This document shows positions 1 to 13,521 of a stretch of DNA of 64,000 nucleotides, in pieces. Numbering within the stretch: position 1 is the first letter of the stretch; every line of letters begins with the position of its first letter. Made by a program: the position numbers and the translations under genes. The DNA comes from Chlorops oryzae. Lineage: Eukaryota > Arthropoda > Insecta > Diptera > Chloropidae. The notes under the pieces were generated by a model. That model saw nothing but the letters and a program-made list of their open reading frames with translations, was not told the DNA's origin and did no database searches. The stretch covers positions 36,969,502 to 37,033,501 of the forward strand of contig CM035808.1 in assembly GCA_020466095.1 (NCBI GenBank). The letters run 5' to 3'.

Positions 1-160
1 TAATGGCTATAATTACGAAGGGTTCTAGGTACGAGTTAAGATAAAAATCAAAGTGAATTTAATGTAAACCATCGAAGCTTAAGAAAATTAAAATAACACT
101 CGAATATTTTGTCCAAATACTTAAGAATGCGCCCAAGCGATGAGGTAGCGTGAACGACAG

Positions 161-229
161 AGAGAGGGAGGTAGAAAGAAATAGAGAGAAAGAGAGATAG
201 AGAGAGAGGAGAGAGAGAGAGAGAGAAGT
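161..229. repeat. GA microsatellite
   Basis: An interrupted purine run, mostly GAGAGA. The leucine/serine-rich open frame on the opposite strand (59-247) is created by this tract and is not a gene. Confidence 0.85.
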
Positions 230-1488
230 AAGACCCGCCCGCACCATGTCTGGGCTTGAACGATTAGCGAACCTCGTCGGTCTATGTGCGTTTTTCCCTT
301 GAATTGAATTCCATTATTAATGCAAATAAATAATTTTTATTTTGGTGAAAAATCGTCTGGAAAAACGCAAAAGTCGTGGTATCTCTTTTCTATAAATATT
401 TATCAAACAGCAAAGGGACTCCATGGCATGAATTTCGGTAGGTAGCTTTTTTATTTTAATTTTTATTATTTGGTGGGCAGTCATATGGATAAGAGAACAT
501 GGCATTTTGGTGTTAAGTTTTTGAAGATAAAATCACGTCCGACACGAAACTACAAGAAAATCGCTTGTCTCATTTGTGCTATAATTGAATTTTGTATGAT
601 TTTTGGCGCAGATGCGGTGCTTTTGATGAGAAATTGCAAGAAAAAGGCACCTACATACATACATATAAAAATATTTGAGATAATTAAATTTTAGGAAGTT
701 TTAAAAAGTTAATTTTTTCCTTTCATTCGTTATTTTTAATAATTAGTCATTTATTAAGCCTAAAAGTATACTCCATCATTATTTCTTTTTTCGTTTTTTT
801 CTCATCTCCCCACTGAATTTTGTTTCGAAAAAAATGCCAATTATCATTTTAAAAAAGCATATTGTCCTGTCAATCCAAATAGATCTATCCTTTTTAATTA
901 ATTTCTCCAATACAATCAATTAATAACGCCTAATTGTATACTTCAATTTTAACGTAACGTAACGACTTCGTAGAGCAATCTTATGTTTTTTGTGTCCAAA
1001 ATCTTTTGATTATAATCGACATACCACCAAAGAAATCCATTAGTCCATAAAAGAGTTGGTCCTACTGCTACAGCTGCTCCAAGCCGCAGCCGGATCATCG
1101 AAGATAGATTAATGCAATGCAATTTCCCAAGTACAGTTACGGCACTAATAAGTGTACACCTGCCTACCTCAATGCCTGTCTACCCAACTACAAGTACATA
1201 GGTACTGTATCCCCCTGTATAAAAAATAGAGCGAGCGAGAGATGGGTCTACGCACTCGTCCGTCGAAGTAGACCCCCGACACCACCCATTCAGTATGAAA
1301 ACGATCTCTATTTACACCCCCGAAAAAACCGCCTGTCTCGCTCTCTTCTTTCCCCTATGGAAAAGCAAAATATAAAAAATAAGGTGAAGACAAAAATTTG
1401 ATAACGAAAAGTGAAATGGGCTCTTTTCTCATTTTTGCACCGAACCAGGAGGACGCCATCATATTTCGCTTTGCACTAAGTATGAAAA

Positions 1489-1552
1489 GGACGAGGGACG
1501 AGGGAGGAGAAACGAAAGACGAGGGAGGAGAGACGAAAGACGAGGGGGGAAC
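1489..1552. repeat. Purine-rich 21-22 bp tandem repeat
   Basis: About three imperfect units built on GACGAGGGAGGAG plus an ACGAA spacer follow each other, one strand being almost all purine. The local - strand open frames (SSFVSPPSS-type repeats) are translations of this repeat. Confidence 0.7.
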
Positions 1553-2494
1553 GATGCAAGTATGAAGATGAGGGGAGCGACTGCGAGGCCAACGCAATGC
1601 CGCTTTTAAGGATATTCGAGGATATTTTTGTATGAATTGCATTAAAAACAAAGCAATGCGAACACATGCAGTGCCACAAAACAACAATGAACAAAAAAAA
1701 AACGAAGGAAAAAACCCGAAAAAAGCTGGTAGAATTAAGAAGAAGGGGGAAGCATAACCATCGCCGAGACGAGCGACTCATGGTGCGGGTAGAACGGCAA
1801 CTGCAACGAAGCCACCGAACCGAATTGCCAAAAAATTTGTCCCAAAAAAGAAAAAAATAAAACGGAGTAAAAATTATGAAAGAGCACGAAGAAAAGAAAA
1901 CGAAAACGATAACGATAACGAAAAAGAAAAAGAAGTAGAAAGAAATAAAATAAATAATAACAGCAACAACGCCGAACCCTTTTTGAAGCTTCCTTTTTTC
2001 GCATGCACGAGTCCTTGCAGCGACGTGAAGAAAAGTGTGCGCGAGGTAGGTATCCTGACGGCATGACTGACTGGCTGGCTGGCTGGCTGGCAGGTCCTCA
2101 GCTCATTGCCACCGAAGCCGTTACCGTTGCCGCTGCATTCGCTGCCGCTGACGTTGCCGCTGATTAATTGAAGTAACGAATGTTGCAATGCGCGGCGCCG
2201 TTTGCACCGCGAATTTTTTTTCGCCCTTTTCGTGTGGCTCTGCCCCACGCATACAATTGCAACTGTGGCAGCGCCGAGTCGTCATTGAGTATCGTCCTTT
2301 ACATGCCTCTTCGCCTCTTACTTTTGTGTAGCTGCAGCAATTTCTTATTCTTGTTTTGTCGGCGAAAAAAATGCATCAACAAACGAGCAGCGGCAAATGC
2401 AAAGTCACGCACAGTGGGACAATTTTGGCATTTGGCTTAATGTCTTCTTTTGCAACGAGGATAACATAACTCTTTTAAGTCATTTTCACAAAAA

Positions 2495-2827
2495 CAGTTG
2501 ACTTTGGTTTTAGTGAACAAATTTTTTCAAGGCTTGTTCACGTTATCGAGGCTGTTCACACTATCGAAACACAACACATTTTGTATGATCAATTTGTATT
2601 TGGTTCAAATATGATTAAAATTTAAGATTAGAAAAATACGTTTTTTTTATAAGTAAAAGCTTTTTGTTTTGAAAAAAATTAAATGCAACGTTCTCTCATG
2701 ATTTTTCACCGGCCGCCATGCGAAAAGTTAGAGTACCAGCGGAATCTGTTCTATAAACCTCATTCCAAATGTTCACACCACCGATTTGTGCTCTCAATCC
2801 TTTGTTCACACTATCCAGACGCGACTG
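2495..2827. mobile_element. pogo/Tigger-like MITE, family P1, copy A
   Basis: A 333-bp non-autonomous element. The left end reads CAGTTGACTTTGG...TAGTGAAC and the right end GTTCACACTATCCAGACGCGACTG, which is an imperfect inverted match of about 24 bp starting with CAGT. It aligns along its length with 52806-53137 (332 bp), sharing the order GTGAAC, CAAGGC, TGTTCA, TTCACACTATC, then TTCACACCACCGA and CACTATC near the right end. The flanks no longer show a clean TA duplication. CAGT termini are typical of pogo/Tigger members of the Tc1/mariner superfamily. There is no transposase. Family assignment is inference from ends and size. Confidence 0.65.
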
Positions 2828-3716
2828 CAATGCCAAGAGATAAATATTTTTTTCCACTTTCACCGTCCACTGTGCGCCACTGTGCGTTAACGCTGCAGTC
2901 GCAGGACGACAATTGTAGCGAAATTCGTATATATATACATATACATATATATATAATATATCCAACGCACAACCGCAGCACATGGGCTCGACACGATAAA
3001 AAGGACTTTTGCGATAAAAAGAGTAAAAGCCGAAATGCGTACCCCACAAATAAATAGAAAAGGATCTGAATGAATGCTTCAATATTTTTCGGGCGCCGAC
3101 AGTATGAGTGTACGAATGCGTGCTTGTTGCTTTTTGTCTGCCAACCGCTTGATTCAAAGATGAGACGGGGCAGGGGAGCTTTCTGGCAATGCATTTTTCT
3201 ACAAAACAAAACAAAAAAAATAGTCCAAAAATATTGTCTGCATTTGTCCGAATTTTTTTCTTATTTCTCGCTCTTCGCCTGTTTTTTTCGTTTGTGGTGC
3301 CATTGCAAGGCCCCAACCCACAGCTACAGCATGAAACTGTAACTGTGAGCTGCTCTGGCGGGCCTAGAGCGTTTTGTGCATAAAAATTTTATATATTTTT
3401 CGCGCTTCGTCGCCGAAAAAAGAACGACAAAGAAAAGTGAAATTACATTTCAAAGGAAAAGCGCGTCGCAACGCAACGCAATGCAGCGCCGCGGTAGGAT
3501 ATAATGCCATCCTTTCAGTGGCTTTAGTCTGAATGCGTTCTTATGCACCATGCACCAATACTACACGAACGATATTGTCGCCCATCGCTGTGTCCAAAAG
3601 GAAAATACATTGGTAGCAAAAAAAAATACTGAGTTTTTGATTTTTGCTTTTAAAAAGAGAAATGAAAATAGAAAAATCTACCGACGCTTTTAACTTTTAA
3701 CAGGCCCCCATTCTCG

Positions 3717-3762
<46 letters not shown>

Positions 3763-4110
3763 CTTTCTCTTTCGTGAAAAGAAAATGCATTCAAAATGGA
3801 ATTTCCGATTTCGCTGTGATGCGAACTTTCGAAAGGCGTAAACAGCTGCAGAAAGTTTTATGAATTCGATGCTGGGAAGCAATCCTTAAATTAAATGAAA
3901 TGCTTTTGTGTGTGTGCTTGGAGGGGGACAACTTAGATGCGCGATCCTTAGTTAAGCAAATGTCAATGGGGCTAAAACGCATGACTTATGGTAGAGCGAT
4001 TTTTATTACACGGAGGAATATGAAGTGCTTTGATAAGCGATGCTAGAGATTATTCGATACTACATATTCACAAATTATTAGTTTTGTGTACCTAAGTGTA
4101 AAGGTACTCA
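2828..4110. other. Unannotated stretch with CT microsatellite
   Basis: I see no gene. TATA-rich DNA (2930-2960), a GCAAC-rich patch (3470-3495) and a CT tract are present. The 206-codon - strand frame (2696-3316) has mixed low-complexity composition, overlaps the P1 MITE and has no recognisable domain. Confidence 0.6.
3719..3758. repeat. CT dinucleotide microsatellite
   Basis: Twenty uninterrupted CT units. Confidence 0.95.
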
Positions 4111-4600
4111 TCAGCCAGAAATTAGTACCGACTACCTAGTATCAATTATCTATTACTGAGTACTGGTTTCTTTCCTACTAATCCTAAACTTTTCCTGGAT
4201 TTTATTACCTCCATTTTTCATTATTCGGCCACTAGTACAGATTACCCGGTATCGAGGATCAATTACTGAGTACCGACTTTTACCCTACTGATTCTAAGCT
4301 TTTCCTGCATTTGATGACCTCCATCTTTTATTATTGGGCAACTAGTACCGACTACCTAATATCGAGTATCCATTACTGATAACTCATTTCTTTCCTACTG
4401 ATCCTAAGCTTTTCTAGTATTTTCTTACATTTGTATTTTGTTATTCAGCAGCCAGTACCGACTACTGAGTACCGATTTGTTTCTTTCTTCTAATCTTAAA
4501 ATTTTCCAACATTTTATCAATTTTTTTCTGATATTATTGTATTTGCTTGTACCGAGTACCAACTACCGAGTACCGAGTTATTTTTTCAATTAATAATTTA
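4111..4600. repeat. 110-bp tandem repeat, about 4.5 diverged units
   Basis: Units are phased by TTATTC/GGGCA-type words at 4221, 4331 and 4441, giving an exact 110-bp step. Each unit carries AGTACCGACTACC or a variant, then ATTACTGAGTACC, TTTCCTACTAATCCTAA, CTTTTCC and a TTTATTACCTCC-like segment. The fourth unit is shortened, and a fifth partial unit (4538-4600) keeps only the ACCGAGTACC words. Units differ at many positions, so the array is old. I recognise no coding content. Confidence 0.8.
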
Positions 4601-7600
4601 TACTTATGTAATTGAAGTATTTCATATCTTAATTATTTCTTTGAAGTATCGAGTATTTTGTCTTCTCTATTTTTGACTCGTGTTCTTTTTAACTGCTTTG
4701 TAATATCTACCAGGAACGTACGCAGACAACTATTCCGCGGCGAGGGGGCGGAAGGTTGTGTATCCGAGAACCTTGATAGCTCTTGAAACTTCCAAAATCA
4801 TCGCCGCGTGCGTCCCTCTTATCTAATATATACATCTTTTAAAAATAATTTTCCATTCCATTTCTCCTTTTTTCTTTTAATTTCAAATTTCCTTCTGCCC
4901 CTCTGCATTATTTCCATCCATTCACTGCAAATCTCCAATATTAATAATGAGCATTTCCAAGTTCGATTTTTCATTTCTTATTGCAATGCATGAAAACAAA
5001 TTGTCGACATGTGTAGCAATCAGCTCAAGACATGACAGGCGACAAGAAAATTTAATGAAAATCGTGCGTCGCAATCCAATTCAAGCCACAATCCGTGGCG
5101 CAGTCGCAGTTGATAACGTCAAGGAAAAAAAAACAAAAAAAAAACTAAAACTGAAAATAGTACAGGTGCCGATCTAACACGGGACAGTGGGGCAAGAAAC
5201 TCGCTTTAAAAATAGAATTTAAGCTTTCTAGATCTCTCTCTCTCTCTCTCTCTCTCTCTACCGCGCTCTTTCCCCCTGTATTAATTTCTCCGTCCAGATT
5301 CTTGTCGTTGGGTTCTTTTGAAGCGATCTTGCGACCGCTGCACGTTGCACATGCGTCGGGTTCGCTTCCATCAATTATGATAATTATTGCTGTTACTATT
5401 GACAGCGCCGAGATTGAGTCGATTCATTGTCATTTCGAATTTTGCAACGCACAGCAAAACGGTTAATCCCCAGTATTTTATTTTATGCGCAACATTTGCA
5501 CGCACGCAATCACACACGCGCATGCGTGCAACAAGCACTTGAATTCGAGTTGCTGAAGTTGTTGAAGCGGGAGCCATTACGTTAATTGCGCATACGCAAT
5601 GCATTCGCCATGGAGAAAATCAGAGCCCTTCCGCATCGTCTGCCCCGTCTCCATCTTCTTCTTCGTCTTCTCCTTCGTCTCTGTCTTTGCCCATTTCGCC
5701 TTCGTCAGTTCACACGCAGCAATTGCTATCTGCTCGCATGCCAATGACGCTGATGATGACGAAGACGATGAGGATGACGATGATGATGGGGCGCATGCGC
5801 GGCAAGGTGTCTGCCCGTATCGTTTTGATATCTCTCTGTCTGTCTGTCTGCTTGTTTGTTTGCTTGTGTCTCTGTCGATCTGTCCGTTCGTCTGTTTGTT
5901 TGTTGCTCGGCTGATTATCAGCTTGCTACTGGCTGACTGCAGCTTGCCGCATCTGTGCGTCTTGCCTTTATTATCTCGCTTCTTATAATTGATGATGATT
6001 AAAACGATGCTACTGCAGTGATTTTGTTTCTTTTCTCTGATATTGGCATAAATCGTTCCTTCCATTCGAATACAGTTCCATTATCCATTATCCATTATGA
6101 TTGCGAATGAAGTGCATATGACTGCAAAGCGCCTTTTTATTATGCAATTTCGCATTTGAGGAACACTCGAGAGGAGAGAGACAAGAGAGCTTTGATTTGT
6201 GGAAGGGAAAAAATTGGTCTGATCGAAGACAATTCTTGATTCTTGATTTAAATGTGAAGAAAATATTCTTTTCTATTTTATTTCAATTGAAAAAAGCTAT
6301 TATCTTCAGGGTTGCTTCTCTTATTTAAGGTTGTACTTATTTCAAATCACCAAGTCTTCGCGAAGTTTTTTGCATTCTTTTTTGGATTCTAATCCACGAA
6401 AAAAAAAAAACAAAAAAAAGTTAAATAAATAAAAATAATTAAAATGACTAGAGGGAAATTTTTCCTTGGTCCCTCAAGTTCATTTTTCCCTCACATTCAT
6501 TAGCTGTAGCTATGTACATAAGAGATCGCAAGTGATAGCCTTGGTATGTTCGCAATGGCAGGACTCATCGTCGGTCTTAACGTCGACGTCATTATATTTT
6601 GCGAAATTACATTTTTCGTCTGATTGCCAGTTACGCTCTAAATACCCTCAGACATAAAAAAAAAACAAAAATGAAAACAAAAACAACGACTATTTAAAAA
6701 GGGTTAAGTAGAGAGAAACTTTTGAAGGAGAGGGGAATTTCGGTCACTGTAAACAGCAGCTATTTAAACACTGGCAATTCAACCCCCACACCACACTACG
6801 CCACAAACGAGAACGACCACGATGACTTCGTGCGTTCCTTCGTTCGTCTATAGATGACCAAAAAAACATTAAACAAAAGAAAAGTACCAACAAAACCAAC
6901 AAAAATTTTGGTAACATGCAACCATGCACACAGTCAACGTAGCGCGCATTGCAGCGTTCGAAATCGACATTCGCCAAAAGGAAGGAGGGAATCTTAAGTG
7001 CCGAACGTATGACACTAAGAAGTGCTATCATACAACTTGGAAACTTGCATAAGAAAAAGAGCTTAATACTTCCCCAAGGAGTGCAGACCTCCGTTCATTT
7101 AGTCATTCATTCAATCGCTCCTTCAATTTCTTTTCTCATTTAAATCTACCCATGTATGTATGTAGGTACGCGTACGAGGCAATCAGTCTGAGAAACCGCA
7201 GTAAGTCAGTCAGGCATTCAGGCAGTCAAGACAGTCCGCAACGCAGATCACTGGCAGGGGGTCGTATTGCTGTACTTGGCACTGCGTGTTAAAAATGACA
7301 AAAAAGAAAGAAAAAAAAAAAAAAATAATGTAATGATTCACACATACTTTTTGAATAGTTTCCTAGAGCAAACGAGTGCATTTCAACTGGATTTAAACCA
7401 CAAAAGAGTTAAAGCTCGCGAATTCAGGGGAAAATAGAAGGCATAAGGAGGCCTATCAAAATATCAAAAGAGCAAGTATAAACTTTATAGCACTATAATT
7501 TAAATGTCCTTTTTTGAAGCTCTATTTACATTTGAGTACTTGAAACTAATTATTTAACTCCTTTAAAGGACTAGTTGTTGATTTTCAATTAAATTTTCGA

Positions 7601-8299
7601 TACCATAAGGGATTAGGGAATGGTGAAGTGAATGAAGTTGATGGGTATGTGAATCAAATGAGATCATTTGCTTCAGTGTGTAGACAATTTTGAGTTCTTT
7701 TTAAATATTCTCCTCATTCTATCTATTCAACCTTTTTAAAGTCTTTTAAATTTCTCATTTTCCGTCAAGCAACGATTCAAGCTTTCAAAAATATCTTATT
7801 TGGCCTTCTTTCGTTGTTGAATAGTTTGTTTTTCAAACTTTTGAAAGCAACTTACATAAGTCATTCCTTCGATTGGTGAAAGCTGAAAATCAGCTTAAAG
7901 TCACTCAGCTATGATTAAATGCAGTGATGCCAATTTTTCTCGGTTCTAGGGGTTGTTTTTGTTTAACTTTGAATCAGAGAACATTTTAAATGCTTAAAAG
8001 AAATTTTTCGTCACCATCCTCTAATAGAAATTCGAGTAAAGGCGACACGAAAACTATTACGGAGTAAATTTTTTACATTCGGTTTTACTAAGTTGCGAAG
8101 TTATTGAAAAGTATTGAGTGTGCAGGGTTGCATCCGAATTTTTGTCGCTTTGATTTTCCGTGAGACATGGACAAAAATTTCAAGTTTTTATCCAAATTTA
8201 AGAAGAGAACAGCCGATTGCAGCTCGATTTTAAGAGGGGACATGAACACCGTCTTTGAAAGTGTAGAAATTTAGGGAGATTTTAAAGAACTTAAGAGGA
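4601..8299. other. Unannotated stretch
   Basis: No gene recognised. It contains a CT microsatellite (5232-5259), a GATGAC-type triplet patch (5747-5785) that yields an Asp-rich artefact frame, TCTG/TTTG runs (5831-5905) and A-tracts near 6400, 6660 and 7310. Open frames up to 162 codons at 5577-6065 occur on both strands over the same simple sequence and are not credible. Confidence 0.6.
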
Positions 8300-8340
8300 A
8301 TGAAAGCAGTCCTTTCTCTCTCACTCTCTCCCTTTCTATA

Positions 8341-8973
8341 TCTTTCTCTCTCTTTCTCCCTCTTTCTCTCTCTTTCTCTCTCTTTCTCTCTCTTTCTCTC
8401 TCTTTCTCTCTCTTTCTCTCTCTTCTCTCTCTTTCTTCTCTTTCTCTCTCTTTCTCTCTCTCTTCTCTCTCTTTCTCTCTCTTTTCTCTCTCTTTCTCTC
8501 TCTTTCTCTCTCTTTCTCTCTCTTTCTCTCTCTTTCTCTCTCTTTCTCTCTCTTTCTCTCTCTTTCTCTCTCTTTCTCTCTCTTTCTCTCTCTTTCTCTC
8601 TCTTTCTCTCTCTTTCTCTCTCTTTCTCTCTCTTTCTCTCTCTTTCTCTCTCTCTTTCTCTCTCTTTCTCTCTCTTTCTCTCTCTTTCTCTCTCTTTCTC
8701 TTCTCTTTCTCTCTCTTTCTCTTCTCTTCTTCTTCTCTCTTTCTCTTCTCTCTTCTCTCTCTTTCTCTCTCTTCTCTCTTTCTCTCTCTTCTCTCTCTTT
8801 CTCTCTCTTTCTCTCTCTTTCTCTCTCTTTCTCTCTCTTTCTCTCTCTCTTCTCTCTCTTTCTCTCTCTTTCTTCTTCTTCTTCTCTTTTCTCTCTCTTT
8901 CTCTCTCTTTCTCTCTCTTTCTCTCTCTTCTCTCTTTCTCTCTCTTTCTCTCTCTTTCTCTCTCTTCTCTCTC
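8341..8973. repeat. 633-bp pure polypyrimidine array, CTCTCTTT units
   Basis: The + strand has only C and T from 8341 to 8973, mostly an 8-bp unit (TTTCTCTC) with TTCTTC and extra CT variants, and a related CT-rich lead-in from about 8312. Three long open frames (213-272 codons, RERERK or LSLFLS) overlie it on both strands. They follow from the repeat and are not genes. Confidence 0.97.
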
Positions 8974-11900
8974 GCACCTTACGCAGTTACAGTCATTAAA
9001 CAAAAACTTACGGTCAAAAATTCTCCTAGAAATTCTAATAAGTAGAAAGCCTCATAATAATTGTCCCTCTATAAGACTGCACCATGAAAAGTATGTTCTC
9101 AACAGTCCACTTGACTGACCTTATCGATTGCTTTTCTGAATTTTTTTATTTTTTTCCGTCTCGTCCGTCGTTCATCCATTCATTCATTTGTTTTGTCCCA
9201 ATTCCTGCTGGCTCTCATCGCACTTATCCCATTCGTTTTTGGCGGTTTTCGATTATTTTTACTCCACATTTTTTTACGAACCAACTTTTTCTTTTTTTTT
9301 TGGCAATATAAGCCGCTCACTCTCCACACCACAAGTGAGCTGAGTTTTTTGAGTTCCAATTTTAATGCATTTTATTCAATTTCTTTTTATTCTTTTTTGA
9401 TTGTTGTTTTTTGTTTTCTTCTTCTATTCTTTTTGCATGTTCTTTTGTCCGTATATATTTCATTTTGATATTTTCCATGCATTTTTATTAGGCTTCCGGA
9501 ATATACTTCACATTTGTGTTTGCTGTTTGTATTCTTTCATGTTCTCTTGCTCTCGAATTTTTGGGAATTTTGGTTTCACAGTTAGGGTTGCATTCGGGTA
9601 CCAACACAAACTTATGTACGAGTAAGGGTTAAATATGCATACAGAATTTCAGTCTCCTTTTTTTTGGAAATTCTTTTCCGCATTCAGAGCTTATTTATTT
9701 GACACTTGGCTTCCCAATTATTTCTCTCAGTGTGCTTGGTGAGGTACATAAAGGTACTTTCTTAGGCCCCAATTAGTCATTGTCTTATCTTGACTTCATC
9801 ATCACATCGGCTCAATTCTGTAATTTCGTTCCGTTCGCGCGATTTCGTCTCCGCGAAATTTTTGCTTATTTCGGTGCCAAAAAAAATGGTTATATGAAAA
9901 GCGGAAGTGAAAGAGAAGTGAGTGCATTAACAGAAGAGAAACAAGCAACAAAAAAAAAAAAAAAAAAAAAAAAACGAGGAACGAAAAAATAAGCAAAGCA
10001 AAGAAATGAGTTGAATCGAGTCGAATTGAATGCAAACCTGCCAGCAACCCCCATTTTCGGCTACGTTCTTGAGAGTGTCAAGTGGTTTGTCGCTTCAGTA
10101 AATTTTTGGTTGAAATTGCGAAATTTTTGGGAACTCACAACAGAGTTTCTTTTATTTTTTCCCATTCTTCATAATGGTTGTTGTTTTTTTTTTAAATTTA
10201 TTTTGTTTTGAATTTTTTCTTATTTTATGTTCAACCTTCGAGCATGAACTATGCAAGCTGAATATCTAAAGTGTCAGTTTGCGCTGAGGGTAGGGAAGCC
10301 AGAAGCTCTGCAAGGAAGAAACATCGATCGATAGCGACTGTTTGGTGTTTTCGTTTTCTTCTTCGGGTTATAAGACATACGGCTTCGTGAAAGCTGTTAA
10401 GATGACACATATTAATAGTTTTCTTATAGCAAATGACAATGAACTTTACAATCTTTGAAACTGCATCATAACTTTTATCCATTTTCATAGAAGTTGAGAA
10501 GGTTTGAAGCCTCCCTTTCGAGACTTAAAATATTTTTTTCAAAATAAAGCAATTAATGAGAGCTGAATGACCAATAAGATAAGTAAAATATTTGTGTACA
10601 TTAAAACAAATCTTGGATATTTTTCTTCCGACTAGGGACTCAAAGTCTTGAAAAGTATTGCCTATGGACTAGCCTTCACTAAAAACTCAAAATATCTAAA
10701 AAAAATCAGGACTTGTTGGGAAAATCCGCGCAGCGCAAACTCTAAATGATTTTCAAAAAATCAGAAAAAATTCTGAAAAATACTTTTAACCATATGCTTT
10801 CGAAAAATAGACGTTATAAAAAACTTTTTTTTTGGGACATATGCAATCTAACTTTAATGCTATCAAACCAAAGTGTCAGCATAGGTATAATTTCAGTCAA
10901 GATTTTCACGGAATATATTCTCAGACCGTTTCAAAATAAGGCCAAATCGCCTTTAAATTTGATTTTGAAAGCTAGTAAACATGAAAAATTGGTCCGCCAA
11001 AAATTCCGACCCGACTTTTCTCGCCGAAGTTTCCCCTCAAGACCTGAAACTGACCTGATCGATCATACCGGGGTTCAGTGCGGTATATCGAGTTGTCCCT
11101 CGGACCTTAAAATAGCTAAGCTTTAAAGTATCAACAGCGAAAACTGCGTCCTTTAAGAATAATGAGCTTGGATAACACATGGCTTTCTTAAACAATTTTT
11201 TTGTTGTTTTGCCCCTAAGCGAATGCTTATTAGAAGTTTTTTGTCATTTTTGGTTTGTAAGTTTTCTATTCTTTAAAAATAAAAAAATATATTTTGTAGG
11301 TACTATTTCTTTTTCTTTTGTTAAAATGTTTCCTTGAATGTTCCGCAAGGCTTCCACATATCCAGCGGATGTAATGAATAAGGATGCGTTTCATTCATCA
11401 TGCTGATTAGTTGCGAAATGTCAACATTTTACTCACATCGCAAACGCAAGAAGTCGCGATTTTTCGTACATTTCCCTCTTGTCTCCTCTCTTTTGCATAT
11501 TCTTGCATAAATGAAGATTTTGCCAGTCTGCGTGCGTGTGTGTGTGTGTATGATTACCTATTTGCATGCACAATCAACTAGCGCTGACGTAGTTGCTTTT
11601 GTTTTCGTCGACCCCATGAAAAACTATCATGTGTGGGGACCTCTTCTCTACTCTTTCTCTCTCTCTCTCTCCTTCCTTAGATGGCCTATTCTATGTATTC
11701 GCACATATGTATGTAGACATACTTCATTTTAATATGCCCCAAAGACGTGCTTGTGTAAAGAAGTGTAAAGGATATTTGCAAGTAAATCTTGTGCGTTCGG
11801 TGCCTGTTATCCTTATGAAGCTACTTGCCGCTGTCGTTTCATGTTTAGTCTTGTTGCGCTCTAAGCCTAAACTAAGGCTGGCTGGGCTGGCTAAGCGACC

Positions 11901-13521
11901 GACTGTCGACTGTCAGCACAAAATGTCTTGCTTTCATCTTTACTGATGGCAGCAGATTCCATTTACCAATGTGTCCCTTTTGTGTGCAAGTGAGTAAGGG
12001 TATGTGTGCGTGTGTGTGGTTGCATGGGGAATGCAACTTAAGAAATTCACAGCATATTTATGTATGTGCGTATTTAAGTAACGCTTTGTGCGTGGAATAA
12101 GGCGGCAAATATCAAAGCGCATGTGAGTCCTTCAAAAAGAGAAAAAAAAGTATTAAAAAAGGAAAATACTTGAAAGTGTATTAACATTAGTTTTTACTGC
12201 ATAAATCTGCATCAATAGATGAATAAGTAAATGCTCTCTCTCTGTCGCTCTGTCTCTCTCTCTCATCTCTCTTTAGGGAATCAAAGGAAATTCTTTTAGA
12301 ACAAATTTGATTTTTTCATTAAAGAAATAAAATTCCCTCCGCACGTTGATCTGGAAGGCTGTTGGCTATATATTTTTTTCTCTCACATTTTCACGCACTC
12401 AATACTACTGTGCAGCCATCATCACGCACTCTTAGCACGTTCCTTGTATCCCTTTTTGAACGCTTTGCATCGTTTTGCCGTCAAACCGAAGCGCGTTCGC
12501 ACTTGCAGCATTGCTTTCTGTCACATGCATTCACGTTTTGTAGCATACTTTGTAGCGTTTCTCAGTGCTTTTTTCTCCAATTTTTTTCTTTCTAGTAGGT
12601 ACTAGTAGTATTTGTTTATACATTTTTATTCCTTTTGATTTAATTTACCGCTTTTGAGAGCGAGCGAAATTCATACTTTCATTTGAATGCGCTCTGTCGA
12701 TAATTAGAAGGCGATATTTGCATTAATTTTGCATTTAATTAACGCTCAAAAGAAGAGCGACGAGGTAAACATCAAGGGACGCTGTTGACTTTTTGAGCAT
12801 ATATTTTTTGTCTTTTAATTGAAAGAAGAAAAAAAAAAAAATACTGCACGAGCACGATGGCGACAAAATCTGCAGACGTATAGATTCCTTATCGATTGAA
12901 TGCGAGCTCAGAAAAAAAAAAAAAAAATTCCACGCCGATGGGATGCGTGCTCAAGTGTACGGATATGTGTCTCAAAGCAAGTGGCAACGCTACGTAAAGT
13001 GCACTAAACGCAGTTGAGGCGTATGACAGCCTTTGGCAAAGTGCGTTTTTCCTTTTGAATAAAGCATAAAAATGGGGGCGATGATTTGAACGTTTTTTTT
13101 TTTTTTTTCTCTCAAAAAGTATGTGTGGCCTAAATGAACAAAGAAGACGAAGAACATTTAAAGGGGCTTTTTGAAAGCTCGATCGATTGATTTTAGTTCA
13201 GCTTGATTTATGCGAATTAAAAGTGGAAAGAAAGATGAAAGAAAAAACTAATATTAATATCTTTTTAAAAGCCAAGATGATATTTTTTAGAGTCATTTAC
13301 ACACAAAGCAAGTAGCTTACGAAAAGATTTTCTTTGACTCTTTTCAAGAGGAGTTAAAATTAAAGGCAGCTTTGAGAGATCGAGCTGGAAACACTAGAGC
13401 CCTACTTAATTTCGAAATGCTTTGATTAGAAATGAATAGAACAAGGAAAAATTCCTCCGATAGTTATCAAATTTAATTTAACTGATTTACTGATTTAACT
13501 AATTTAACCAAGAAAGTGCGC
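8974..13521. other. Unannotated stretch
   Basis: No gene supported. It holds T-rich DNA (9130-9480), a poly-A run at 9951-9974, a CA/TG-rich patch (11525-11550), CT runs (11655-11672 and 12233-12265) and homopolymers near 12830, 12914 and 13096. Phe/Leu-rich frames at 9084-9625 and a 126-codon frame at 10746-11126 show no domain I can name. Confidence 0.55.

Larger units (their letters stand above)
1..2494. other. Unannotated AT-rich stretch
   Basis: I see no gene here. The stretch holds a GA microsatellite (about 161-228), a short ACAT run near 651, a purine-rich tandem block (1489-1552), GATAAC and GAAAAA runs near 1905-1935, a CTGG run (2071-2090) and a GCCGTT-rich patch at 2105-2165. Open frames of 60-124 codons exist on both strands but are low-complexity (Ser/Leu/Phe or Lys/Arg rich), overlap each other and lack splice context, so I do not call them genes. 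Confidence 0.6.

Noticed and set aside
8230..9118. Open frames of 213-272 codons (Arg/Glu or Leu/Ser rich)
   Set aside because: They are translations of the CT array on both strands and carry no protein information.
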